Source of the DNA: an uncultured Olsenella sp. | GTDB lineage: Bacteria; Actinomycetota; Coriobacteriia; Coriobacteriales; Atopobiaceae | Reading direction: 5' to 3' | Assembly (NCBI GenBank): GCA_900316105.1 | Contig: ONBR01000003.1 | Span: 41,802-105,801 of the forward strand | Length of the DNA: 64,000 nt | Shown: piece after piece, positions 51,178 to 59,520 of the stretch | How positions within the stretch are numbered: the stretch's first letter is position 1 | How the letters are laid out: every line of letters begins with the position of its first letter | Translations under genes and position numbers: made by a program | Notes under the pieces: generated by a model | Seen by the model: only the letters and a program-made list of their open reading frames with translations | Told to the model about the DNA's origin: nothing | Database searches by the model: none

Positions 51178-52010
51178 ACACCATGGCAGTACCCACCCCC
51201 GACGCCCGGGGCATGTCCCTGGCCAGCGTCGACACTCCCACGAACGCCCCGCTGGAGCTCTACCTCCTGCGCCACGGACGTACCACGGTAAACAGCCAGG
51301 GCCGTCTCCAAGGCAGGACGGACGACCCCCTGGATCAGCTGGGGGAGGCCCAGGCGGCTGCCGTGGGCAGCTGGGCCAGCGCCCACGGCCTACAGTTCGA
51401 CGCGGTCGTCTCGTCGCCCCTTTTGCGCGCGAGGCAGACCGCGGCCCTCGCCTCTGGCGCAACTCTGGACCAGGCGGATGCGGTCGCCACGGACGAGCTC
51501 CTCCTGGAGATGGACTACGGTCCCTACGACGGCTTTGACTTCAAGCACGACAAGCCCGACCCCGCCCTGGCGGCATTCTTTGCCGACTTCATCCACACGC
51601 CTGCCCCCGAGGGCATGGAGAGCCTGGACCACGTGAAGGAGCGCGGTGCCCTCTTCCTGCGCAAGTGCCAGGACTGGTACCAGGGCTGCAGCCAGACGCA
51701 GAGCAGCCAGACGCAGAGCAGCCAGACGCAGAGCAGCCAGACGCAGACGGCCACCGACCGTCCCCTGCGCGTCCTGGTGGTCTGCCACGCCATCATCCTC
51801 AAGGGGATCCTGGAGGACCTGGACCCCAGCCTGGCTGGCTCCTGGTGGAACACCTACATGGGCACCTGCTGGACCTTCCGCTCCTGCCTCCTGCCTGCGG
51901 GAGCGGGGGACGGAGTCGCCTTCCAGCCGGCTGAGCTCGTCTTCAAGGGAGACGAGGCAGCCAACGAGGCTGCCAACGAAGCGGCCGAGCGCACGAGGGG
52001 CAAGGCATAG
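51174..52010 (+). CDS. Histidine phosphatase family protein (phosphoglycerate-mutase type)
   Basis: The protein has the catalytic [25 protein letters not shown] near residue 30, the acid/base segment [13 protein letters not shown] and the second histidine in [15 protein letters not shown] 15-bp unit repeated about four times encodes QTQSS repeats at residues ~173-192 (51691-51746), an unusual insertion in the fold. The start may be GTG 51174 or ATG 51183. The C-terminal tail has [11 protein letters not shown] repeats. Confidence 0.8.
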   Translation: MNTMAVPTPDARGMSLASVDTPTNAPLELYLLRHGRTTVNSQGRLQGRTDDPLDQLGEAQAAAVGSWASAHGLQFDAVVSSPLLRARQTAALASGATLDQADAVATDELLLEMDYGPYDGFDFKHDKPDPALAAFFADFIHTPAPEGMESLDHVKERGALFLRKCQDWYQGCSQTQSSQTQSSQTQSSQTQTATDRPLRVLVVCHAIILKGILEDLDPSLAGSWWNTYMGTCWTFRSCLLPAGAGDGVAFQPAELVFKGDEAANEAANEAAERTRGKA

Positions 52011-52012
52011 CC

Positions 52013-52759
52013 ATGTCCTCTTTGACTGACCCGAAAGCCACCAGCCCAGACCTGTCCATCCTCTACCAGGACCAGTGGGTCGTCGCCGTCGACAAGCCCC
52101 AGGGCATCCTGGTTCACGGCGACGGAACTGGCACGGCCACGCTGACCAATGCCCTGGCGGCCCAACTCTCCCGGACCGGGACGGACCCTTCCGACCTCCA
52201 GGCCCTCCAGCGCCTGGACCGCGAGACCTCGGGCATCGTCCTCTTTTCCCTGAGCAAGGCCACGCAGGCCCAGTTCGATGCCCTCATTTCCAGCCGAGAG
52301 GTTCACAAGCGCTACCTGGCAGTGGTGTCGGGCCGCTTCCCGCGGGGGACCCAGGCCATCGATCTTCCCCTGGGCCGCGACCGTCATGACGCCCGTCGCA
52401 TGCGGGTCACCCGCCGAGGCCAGGGCCAGGAGTCGCACACCCGAGCCAGCCTGCTTGCCACGGCGGGCACGGGTGCAAAGACGAGCTCGCTTCTACGGGT
52501 GGACCTCCTCACCGGTCGCAAGCACCAGATTCGCGTACACCTGTCCAGCCTGGGCTTTCCCATCCTGGGGGACAAGCTCTACGGTGGTCGCGTTCACAAA
52601 CAGGGTCTCATGCTCCATGCCTTCGAGGAGGACCTCGTCCACCCAGTGACGGGCGAGCAGATTCATCTGCGCACCCAGCTGCCAGTGCGTTTTCAGCATT
52701 TGTATCCTCTTGCGGAGAGCAGATGGGACGCTTACGTAGGCCCGTCCGGCTCATGCTAA
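52013..52759 (+). CDS. RluA-family pseudouridine synthase
   Basis: The 248-residue enzyme has the RluA motif as ALQRLDRETSGIVLFS, with the catalytic aspartate kept and the preceding histidine of HRLD changed to glutamine. VHKRYLAVVSG, LLTGRKHQIRVHL and LGDKLYG complete the family pattern. There is no S4 domain. It follows the phosphatase gene by 2 bases, so they form one transcript. The RNA target is not predictable. Confidence 0.85.
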   Translation: MSSLTDPKATSPDLSILYQDQWVVAVDKPQGILVHGDGTGTATLTNALAAQLSRTGTDPSDLQALQRLDRETSGIVLFSLSKATQAQFDALISSREVHKRYLAVVSGRFPRGTQAIDLPLGRDRHDARRMRVTRRGQGQESHTRASLLATAGTGAKTSSLLRVDLLTGRKHQIRVHLSSLGFPILGDKLYGGRVHKQGLMLHAFEEDLVHPVTGEQIHLRTQLPVRFQHLYPLAESRWDAYVGPSGSC

Positions 52760-52806
52760 GCTAGAAACTTCAAGCTTCCTGCTGGACCGACCGCAGAGGG
52801 GAGACC

Positions 52807-55242
52807 ATGTCTGACACGACCACGCACAAGGACGCCCAGACGCAGGGAAAGTCCGCCTCTGGCCCAAAGAAGGACGAGCGCCTGACCGGCCTCACGTCGG
52901 CACAGGTTGCCCAGCGCGTAGCCGCTGGTCAGACCAACGCCGCCACGGACGTAAAGACGAAGTCCGTTGGCCGCATCCTGGCCGAGCACACCTTTACCCT
53001 CTTCAACGCCGTGAACGTCGCCATGGCTGCCATGGTCGCCATTACCGGTCAGTACCGCAACATGCTCTTTATGGGGGTCGTCCTGGCGAACCTCTTCATA
53101 GGTATCTTTCAGGAGATTCGCGCCAAGCGCATGGTGGACAAGCTGGCCATCCTCACGCAAAAGAAGGTCCGGGTCCTGCGTGATGGGACCGAGTGCGAGC
53201 TGGGCCCCCAGGACCTGGTCCTGGACGACGTGATCATCCTGGCCCACGGCGACCAGGTGCCCGCTGACTCCCAGATTCTGAGCGGCACCGTCCACATGGA
53301 TGAGTCCCTGCTGACGGGCGAGTCGACGCCCGTCTTCAAGGGACCGGGAGACGAGCTCCTGTCCGGCTCCTTCGTGGAGTCCGGAAACCTGGTGGCAAGG
53401 GTCGCCCGCGTCGGCGCCGAGGGCTATGCCGCCCGCATCAACGCCGAGGCCAAACACGTGAAGCCCGTCCACTCCGAGATGCTGGACTCCATCCGCCTGA
53501 TCATCAAAATCGGCACCTACGCCCTCATTCCCCTGGGCCTGGGCCTCTTTATCCGCATGTACCTCATCGGCAGCTACTCGGTGAACCAGGCCATCCTCTC
53601 TACCGTGGCTGCGGTCGTGGGCATGATTCCCCAGGGTCTGGTCCTGCTGACCTCCAGCGTCCTGGCCATTGCCACCACCCGACTGGCCATGCGCAAGGTT
53701 CTGGTCCAGCAAACCTACTGCGTGGAGACCCTGGCCCGCGTGGACACCCTCTGCCTGGACAAGACGGGCACTATCACAACGGGCGACATGGAGGTCTCCC
53801 ACGTGATTCCCGCTCCTGGTCGTGGCGTGGATCAGGTGGCACATGCCTTCGTGGAGGTCGCCCGTGCCACGGCGGCCGACGCCAATGCCACCTCGCTGGC
53901 CCTCCTGCGCTATGGGGACGAGCACGACCTGACGGTGGAGGGGGCTGCCCAGCGCCTGGTGCCCTTCAGCTCCAGGCGCAAGCTCTCGGGTTGCGTGAGC
54001 GCCCAGGGTCATGCCTACGTGATGGGTGCCGCCCAGTTCGTCCTGGACCAGGCAGGACAGGACATGGCGGGGGAGCTCACCGGTGGCTTCGACCGGAGCG
54101 AGCGTGTGCTCGTGGTGGCCGAGGTCGATGGCTTCTCCGAGGAGGACCTGCCACAGGGACCGGCACGGCTCATCGGCGTCATTGGCATCAGCGACCAGAT
54201 CCGAGCCTCGGCGCCCGAGACCCTGGCATACTTCCTCCGCCAGGGCGTGGACCTGCGCGTGATCTCGGGAGACGACCCCCGTGCCGTCTCGGCCATCGCC
54301 GAGCGCGCTGGTGTGTCCCATGCCTCCGAGTGCGTGGATGCCTCCACGCTCAAGACCGATGAGGAGGTCCGCGAGGCCGCCCTGCGCTACCACGTCTTTG
54401 GCCGCGTGACACCAGACCAAAAGAGGACCCTGGTCCGTGCCCTGCGTGACGCCGGCCACGTGGTGGCCATGACCGGCGACGGCGTGAACGACGTCCTGGC
54501 CCTGCGCGAGGCCGACTGCTCGATCTCGGTTGCATCGGGCTCTGCCGCGGCCCGCAACGTCTCCGAGCTGGTCCTGGCAGACGACGACTTTGCCCACATC
54601 CCCGAGGTCGTGGACGAGGGCCGTCGCTCCATCAACAACCTCCAGCGCTCCGCCTCGCTCTTCCTGACGAAGACGGTCTATACGGCAGTCCTGGCACTGG
54701 TCTGCATCGTGGCCCCGCCCTATCCCTTCATTCCCATACAGATGTCGCTGATATCCTCTTCCATCATCGGCCTGCCCTCCTTCGTCCTTGCCCTGGAGCC
54801 CAACCACGACCGCGTGAAGGGCAACTTCCTCCGCCATGTCCTGGCCAGGTCCCTACCCGCCTCGGCCTCCATCGCCCTGGGGCTGCTCTGCTGTCTGGTC
54901 ATTCGCGGGGCCATGGGCCTGAACTTCCAGGAGACCTCTACCCTCTGCACCATCGTGGTCTCTGTCGTGGGCATCGCCCTGATCTGGCGCATCTCCCAGC
55001 CCATCACGCCCCCGCGTGCGGTCCTGCTGCTGGTGGTCATAGCCCTCATTGGTACGGGCTGCACGATCTTTGCGGACTTCTACCGCATGGCCACGCCGGA
55101 GCTTTTGGTGATGCTCTTGGCACTGGGCCTGGGTGCGACCTTTGGCCTCTTCTTCCTCCGTCTCTACAATTGGTCCATAGCTCGCTTCCCCGATGAGGAG
55201 CCTCAGGCCGTCTCGGCTTCTGGGGAGGACAGGGCCAAGTAG
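52807..55242 (+). CDS. P-type cation-transporting ATPase
   Basis: The 811-residue pump has the actuator TGES motif (LLTGESTPVF), the phosphorylation site DKTGTITTGD, and the hinge MTGDGVNDVLALREADCSI. About ten membrane helices are visible, with GMIPQGLVLL in helix 4. The helix-4 sequence and overall length fit the CtpE/type V-like or Ca2+/Mg2+ branch, not heavy-metal pumps (no CPC). AGAGGGGAGACC precedes the ATG. A terminator follows at 55279. Confidence 0.9.
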   Translation: MSDTTTHKDAQTQGKSASGPKKDERLTGLTSAQVAQRVAAGQTNAATDVKTKSVGRILAEHTFTLFNAVNVAMAAMVAITGQYRNMLFMGVVLANLFIGIFQEIRAKRMVDKLAILTQKKVRVLRDGTECELGPQDLVLDDVIILAHGDQVPADSQILSGTVHMDESLLTGESTPVFKGPGDELLSGSFVESGNLVARVARVGAEGYAARINAEAKHVKPVHSEMLDSIRLIIKIGTYALIPLGLGLFIRMYLIGSYSVNQAILSTVAAVVGMIPQGLVLLTSSVLAIATTRLAMRKVLVQQTYCVETLARVDTLCLDKTGTITTGDMEVSHVIPAPGRGVDQVAHAFVEVARATAADANATSLALLRYGDEHDLTVEGAAQRLVPFSSRRKLSGCVSAQGHAYVMGAAQFVLDQAGQDMAGELTGGFDRSERVLVVAEVDGFSEEDLPQGPARLIGVIGISDQIRASAPETLAYFLRQGVDLRVISGDDPRAVSAIAERAGVSHASECVDASTLKTDEEVREAALRYHVFGRVTPDQKRTLVRALRDAGHVVAMTGDGVNDVLALREADCSISVASGSAAARNVSELVLADDDFAHIPEVVDEGRRSINNLQRSASLFLTKTVYTAVLALVCIVAPPYPFIPIQMSLISSSIIGLPSFVLALEPNHDRVKGNFLRHVLARSLPASASIALGLLCCLVIRGAMGLNFQETSTLCTIVVSVVGIALIWRISQPITPPRAVLLLVVIALIGTGCTIFADFYRMATPELLVMLLALGLGATFGLFFLRLYNWSIARFPDEEPQAVSASGEDRAK

Positions 55243-55278
55243 GGCGAGTCACATCCCCGCAAGCTCAGCAAACGCACA

Positions 55279-55302
55279 AGGCGGCCCCCTCGGGAGCCGC
55301 CT
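55279..55302 (+). terminator. Hairpin terminator after the P-type ATPase gene
   Basis: AGGCGGC pairs with GCCGCCT around a C-rich loop and is followed by ATTTG. From 55303 to 55511 the sequence is AT-rich and is probably the hydrogenase promoter region; no clear boxes can be assigned. Confidence 0.65.
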
Positions 55303-55511
55303 ATTTGCCGTGCCGCCTAATACATAGGCACAAACTGGGAATTGTATTGTTCCTTACCATTTGGCTGATAGACAAGTTTTATGGACGGATGTGGTCCCAC
55401 AATTTGTGAAATTGCATCATAATCCTGTTTTGGGGGAGTTTGTTTCTTACCAATCTAGCCGTATGTGACGCAGCCTTTGGCGCGCTTACGCTCCATTGAG
55501 AGAGGACTGAC

Positions 55512-57137
55512 ATGCCAGGAACTATGCGCGGTGTCTACACGAACCTGACCAAGATTCGTCGTGACGTCTTCCGTGAGGTTTCCAAGATTTGCTACGAGAT
55601 AGGGGAGAAGAACCTCGATCGCAAGCAGATCGACGAGGCCTTCAACAACCTGCCCTACGAGATTCTGCCCGGTGACGTGGCCACCTACCGCGAGAGCGTC
55701 TTTCTGGAGCGTGCCATCGTCGGCGAGCGCATCCGCCTGGCCATGGGCCAGTCCCTCCAGGGCGTGGACAAGCCCCGCGCCATCTCTGAGGGCTTCAACG
55801 AGGTGGAGATCGACAATACCTCCTACTATGAGCCTCCTCTGATCAACGTGATCAAGTTTGCCTGCAACGCCTGCAAGGACAACGTCTACGAGGTCACCAA
55901 TACCTGCCAGGGCTGCCTTGCCCACCCCTGCCGCGAGATTTGTCCCAAGAAGGCCATCTCCTTCGTGAACAAGAAGGCCTTCATCGACCAGGACGCCTGC
56001 ATCCACTGCGGCCAGTGCTTCAACGTCTGCCCCTACCACGCCATTCACCACCACGTCCGCCCCTGCGCCGACGCCTGCGGCATGAAGGCCATCGGTTCCG
56101 ACGAGTACGGCCGTGCCGACATCGACTACAACAAGTGCGTCTCCTGCGGTCAGTGCATGGTCAACTGCCCCTTTGGCGCCATTGCCGACAAGAGCCAGAT
56201 TGCTCAGGTCATCTGGGCCATCAACCACGGTGAGGAGGTCATTGCCGCCGTGGCGCCTGCCTTCGTCGGTCAGTTCGGTGGAAAGGGCAACGTCGGCAAG
56301 CTCCGCGAGGCCTTCCGTCTGCTGGGCTTTGCTGGCGTCGAGGAGGTCGCCCTGGGTGCCGACCTCTGCACCGTCCAGGAGGCTGGTGACTTCCTGGAGG
56401 AGGTTCCCGACAAGCTGCCCTTCATGGGCACCTCTTGCTGCCCCGCCTGGTCGGTCATGGCAAAGAAGGAGTTCCCCGATCACGCCAACACCATCTCCAT
56501 GGCGCTGACGCCCATGACGCTGACGGCTCGCCTGATCCGCACCCAGCACCCCAACGCAAAGATCGTCTTTGTCGGCCCCTGCGCCGCAAAGAAGCTCGAG
56601 GCCATGCGTAAGTCCGTCCGTTCCGAGGTCGACTTTGTCCTGACCTTCGAGGAGATGGCCGGCATGATGGACGCCAAGGACATCGACTACCTGAGCCTGG
56701 AGGACGGCGAGGACAGCGACTTCGACGTGGCCTCTGCCGACGGCCGTACCTTCGCCGTTGCCGGTGGCGTTGCCAACGCAGTCAAGAACGCCATCAACAA
56801 GACCCACCCCGAGCTGGAGGTCAACGTCGTCAACGCCGAGGGCCTGGACAACTGCCGCAAGATGATGAAGGACGCCGTCAAGGGCAAGTATCCTGGCTAC
56901 CTGATCGAGGGCATGGCCTGCCCCGGCGGTTGCGTCGCTGGCGCTGGTACCCTGGTCAACACCAAGAAGTCCGCTGGTGCGGTCAAGCGCTACGCGAAGC
57001 GCTCGCCCCACAAGCTGGCCACCGAGAACGCCTACAACTCCTACATCCCCCAGCTGGAGAAGGGCTTCACCAAGGACGACGTGGACACCGAGGTTGCCGA
57101 GACCTTCGAGGCCCAGGTCCCCGAGTCCCAGAAGTAA
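55512..57137 (+). CDS. [FeFe]-hydrogenase-like protein, group B type
   Basis: The 541-residue protein has all three H-cluster motifs: TSCCPAW (Cys309, Cys310), VGPCAAKKLEA (Cys357) and MACPGGC (Cys470, Cys474). N-terminal to these are a cysteine-rich stretch (CNACKDNVYEVTNTCQGC, CREIC) and two ferredoxin-like 4Fe-4S sets (CIHCGQCFNVCP, CVSCGQCMVNCP). The N-terminal MRGVYTNLTKIRRDVF extension and VGPC instead of MPC in motif 2 fit group B, whose physiological role is little studied. It is monocistronic with its own terminator, and no maturases are nearby. GAGAGGA precedes the ATG. Confidence 0.85.
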   Translation: MPGTMRGVYTNLTKIRRDVFREVSKICYEIGEKNLDRKQIDEAFNNLPYEILPGDVATYRESVFLERAIVGERIRLAMGQSLQGVDKPRAISEGFNEVEIDNTSYYEPPLINVIKFACNACKDNVYEVTNTCQGCLAHPCREICPKKAISFVNKKAFIDQDACIHCGQCFNVCPYHAIHHHVRPCADACGMKAIGSDEYGRADIDYNKCVSCGQCMVNCPFGAIADKSQIAQVIWAINHGEEVIAAVAPAFVGQFGGKGNVGKLREAFRLLGFAGVEEVALGADLCTVQEAGDFLEEVPDKLPFMGTSCCPAWSVMAKKEFPDHANTISMALTPMTLTARLIRTQHPNAKIVFVGPCAAKKLEAMRKSVRSEVDFVLTFEEMAGMMDAKDIDYLSLEDGEDSDFDVASADGRTFAVAGGVANAVKNAINKTHPELEVNVVNAEGLDNCRKMMKDAVKGKYPGYLIEGMACPGGCVAGAGTLVNTKKSAGAVKRYAKRSPHKLATENAYNSYIPQLEKGFTKDDVDTEVAETFEAQVPESQK

Positions 57138-57157
57138 GTCGCTGGACATGGTTTGCT

Positions 57158-57192
57158 GCGCCCGCAGGGTCTCGTCCCTGCGGGCGCTTTTT
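57158..57192 (+). terminator. Strong intrinsic terminator after the hydrogenase gene
   Basis: GCGCCCGCAGGG and CCCTGCGGGCGC form a perfect 12-bp stem with a 6-base loop followed by TTTTT. Confidence 0.9.
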
Positions 57193-57231
57193 CTGTCGGT
57201 AGCGCCACCTGGGGACCTCTGGGAAAGAAAA

Positions 57232-57259
57232 CCCGCAGCCAGGGATGTGGGGCTGCGGG
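57232..57259 (-). terminator. Intrinsic terminator for the small unknown gene
   Basis: CCCGCAGCC pairs with GGCTGCGGG; on the minus strand TTTTCTTTC follows. It lies downstream of the gene ending at 57310. Confidence 0.75.
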
Positions 57260-57309
57260 CTTGGGTGCAACAGATGAATATGTCGGAAGGGAAAGGCCTC
57301 CCAGAGTCC

Positions 57310-57618
57310 CTAGGGCTCCTTGGTGCCCTTCACCGACTCATAGAACCTTGCCTCGGAGAAGACTTCCTTGATGGTGTGGCCGTTGACGAAGGGGAGAGTG
57401 AGGAACTCGTCGACGGTGGGAACGAGGTCGCTGCAGTCGACGAAGTGGTTCTTCTCGTTGCGACGGCTGGTGTCCTGTGCACGCCATGCCTCGTAGTTCA
57501 CGTCGGTGAGGTAGTAGACGCTACTGTCGACCTGCATGTACACGGAGTGATGCGTGTGCAGGTAGTCGGCAAGGTCTTCGTAATTGATGTCGAGTGCCTC
57601 GGCTGCTTTCTTTCCCAT
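57310..57618 (-). CDS. Small protein of unknown function
   Basis: The 102-residue product is acidic and aromatic-rich (about ten Tyr/Trp), with HTHHSVYMQVDSSVYYLTDVN in the first half. No signal peptide, membrane helix or cysteine cluster is present apart from one Cys (VDCSDL). GAAAGGA lies 5 bases before the ATG and a terminator follows, so it is a real single-gene unit. I do not recognise the family. Confidence 0.65.
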   Translation of the reverse strand: MGKKAAEALDINYEDLADYLHTHHSVYMQVDSSVYYLTDVNYEAWRAQDTSRRNEKNHFVDCSDLVPTVDEFLTLPFVNGHTIKEVFSEARFYESVKGTKEP

Positions 57619-57838
57619 AGCTCGTCCTTTCTCGAAGGAAGTGCCTCATCAGCTAGCGGAGCGGACGAAGTCTGCTTCCGTTAACTGAATTCTACACGCG
57701 GCATAACAGTCTGGGCTGATTGTTAGGCCAGCGTTGCGGTCCTGCGTCTAGGCGTGAGTTGAGGGGAAATTGCTGTACCTAGGGGACGAACTGTGCTAGG
57801 ACTTCTTGCCACCGTCGTCGCGGCTCGTACGTCCCGGG

Positions 57839-58495
57839 CTAGTAGAGGAGGATCGCCTCGGCCAGCTCCTCGGTGTTGTCCGCGATGACCTTGGCGCCGT
57901 CGGCTACCAGCTGGTCACGGTCGCGGAAGCCCCAGGACACGGCCACGCAGTCGCAGCCCACGTTTGCCGCCGTCTGGATGTCCACTTCGGAGTCGCCGAT
58001 GTAGACGGACTCCTCCGCGCTGACGCCCAGCCGGTCCATGACCTTGAGGACGGTGTCGGGGGCAGGCTTGCGACGGATGCCCTCCATCTCGCCCACGGCG
58101 ATGTTGAAGAGGCCGGGGAAGTACTCGGCAATCAGGTCCTGGACGGCAAAGTCGCCCTTGTTGGACACGACGCCACGCAGGACCCCCTCTCCGGAGAGGA
58201 CCTCCAGGAGCTGGGTGATCTGGGGGTAGGGGGCGGTGCGCTCTGCGCTGTGGTGTGCGTAGTATTTCTTGAAGTCTGCCAGGACCTGGGCCTCCAGCTG
58301 GGGGTCTATTCCCTCGTCAGGAAGGCTCAGGTGAATCAGGCGCTGCATGCCGTTGCCCAGGAAGGACCTGATCTCCTGGCGGCCACGCGGGGCAAAGCCG
58401 TATTCCTCCAGGGTATGGTTGACGGACCCATGCAGGTCATCGAGGGTGTTCAGCAGGGTGCCGTCCAGGTCAAATATTGCCGCCTTGTAGGCCAT
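57839..58495 (-). CDS. HAD-family phosphatase (Gph-like)
   Basis: The 218-residue protein has HAD motifs DLDGTLLNT (I), VVSNKG (II), RKPAPDTVLKV (III) and YIGDSEVDIQTA (IV), with a helical cap after motif I as in phosphoglycolate phosphatases. The substrate is unproven. It is 48 bases downstream of the LOG-family gene on the same strand. The gap 57619-57838 shows no gene. Confidence 0.85.
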   Translation of the reverse strand: MAYKAAIFDLDGTLLNTLDDLHGSVNHTLEEYGFAPRGRQEIRSFLGNGMQRLIHLSLPDEGIDPQLEAQVLADFKKYYAHHSAERTAPYPQITQLLEVLSGEGVLRGVVSNKGDFAVQDLIAEYFPGLFNIAVGEMEGIRRKPAPDTVLKVMDRLGVSAEESVYIGDSEVDIQTAANVGCDCVAVSWGFRDRDQLVADGAKVIADNTEELAEAILLY

Positions 58496-58543
58496 GTTCT
58501 CTCCAATGTCCGTGGCGGCGGGTCGGTCCCCCTGCCACGTGAG

Positions 58544-59320
58544 CTATTCGTTGCCAGACAGTATCTTACTCATTGCGAGGGCAGCGGCCTCCTCAGGATC
58601 GTCCGTTACCGTGAAGAAGTCCAGATCCTCGGGGGAGATGTTCCGGTCCGCCAGCATGGTGTCGCGGATCCAGTCGATGAGCCCCTTCCAGTACTCGCTG
58701 CCAAAGAAGACGATGGGGATCTTTGGCGTACGGCCCGTCTGCACCAGGTTCAGGAGCTCGAACATCTCGTCCATGGTGCCGTAGCCACCGGGGAAGAAGA
58801 TCGCGCCTTGGGAGTACTTGACGAACATGGTCTTTCGGGAGAAGAAATAGCGGAAGGATAGGCCCAGGTTCTGCCACTTGTTTGCATGCTGCTCGTGGGG
58901 GAGCTCGATATTGAGTCCCACGGAGATGCCATCGTGTTCGGAGGAACCGCGGTTGGCCGCCTCCATGATGCCTGGCCCGCCGCCCGTGATCACGGCGATG
59001 CCGTTCTGAGCGATGGTGCCAGCGACCTCGCGGGCACGCTGGTAGTAGGCATTGCGAGGATTGGTGCGCGAGGAGCCGTAGATGGAGATGGCCGGACCCA
59101 GGGTGGTCAGGGCGTTGAAGCCCTCGACGAACTCTGACAAGATGCGCATGACGCGCCAGGGGTCTCCCTCCAGCCAGCTGGTGTCGGCGGTGGGGTTCTG
59201 CAGGTTGCCGCCGGGGACGTTACGGCGGTCGATCATCTTTCCGCGGAGGGTGACCGATCCGGTGTGGACTGACGGGCCCAGGGGCGACTCGGGGATGTGG
59301 CCTTGCTCTTCTTGCGACAT
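58544..59320 (-). CDS. LOG-family protein (cytokinin-type phosphoribohydrolase family)
   Basis: The 258-residue protein carries ISIYGSSR, TGGGPGIMEAANRG and the catalytic FFPGGYGTMDEMFE. Family members cleave the N-glycosidic bond of nucleoside 5'-monophosphates, and many are annotated as lysine decarboxylases by mistake. It has an extra N-terminal ~60 residues. It is divergent from hcp with 200 bp between the starts. Confidence 0.85.
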   Translation of the reverse strand: MSQEEQGHIPESPLGPSVHTGSVTLRGKMIDRRNVPGGNLQNPTADTSWLEGDPWRVMRILSEFVEGFNALTTLGPAISIYGSSRTNPRNAYYQRAREVAGTIAQNGIAVITGGGPGIMEAANRGSSEHDGISVGLNIELPHEQHANKWQNLGLSFRYFFSRKTMFVKYSQGAIFFPGGYGTMDEMFELLNLVQTGRTPKIPIVFFGSEYWKGLIDWIRDTMLADRNISPEDLDFFTVTDDPEEAAALAMSKILSGNE

Positions 59321-59520
59321 GATGGCCTTCTTTCGGGCCGCTGCGGCCAGGCATTACTCGGTCGCAGCGGAGAGACTGCAAAACGTGTCTCATTGTCACA
59401 CGCCTCTGTAAGCTGACCGCAAGATTCTCTCCAACTGGTTGGAAAGACGACGTAATGTTCCTCCGCTCTCTGATAGGATGGGCTTACAAAAAAGAAGACC
59501 AAGGGAGAGGGGACCCCAGG

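Noticed and set aside
52756..54837. A 693-codon open frame opposite the P-type ATPase
   Set aside because: It mirrors the ATPase codons, has no family features and no ribosome-binding site.
55385..55410. A Rex or FNR operator before the hydrogenase gene (TTGTGAA at about 55394)
   Set aside because: Only the left half matches; the right half and spacing do not fit a Rex or FNR site well.
57768..57838. A short basic C-terminal peptide frame (RDDGGKKS) on the minus strand
   Set aside because: Too short, no upstream continuation and not in frame with the neighbouring HAD gene.
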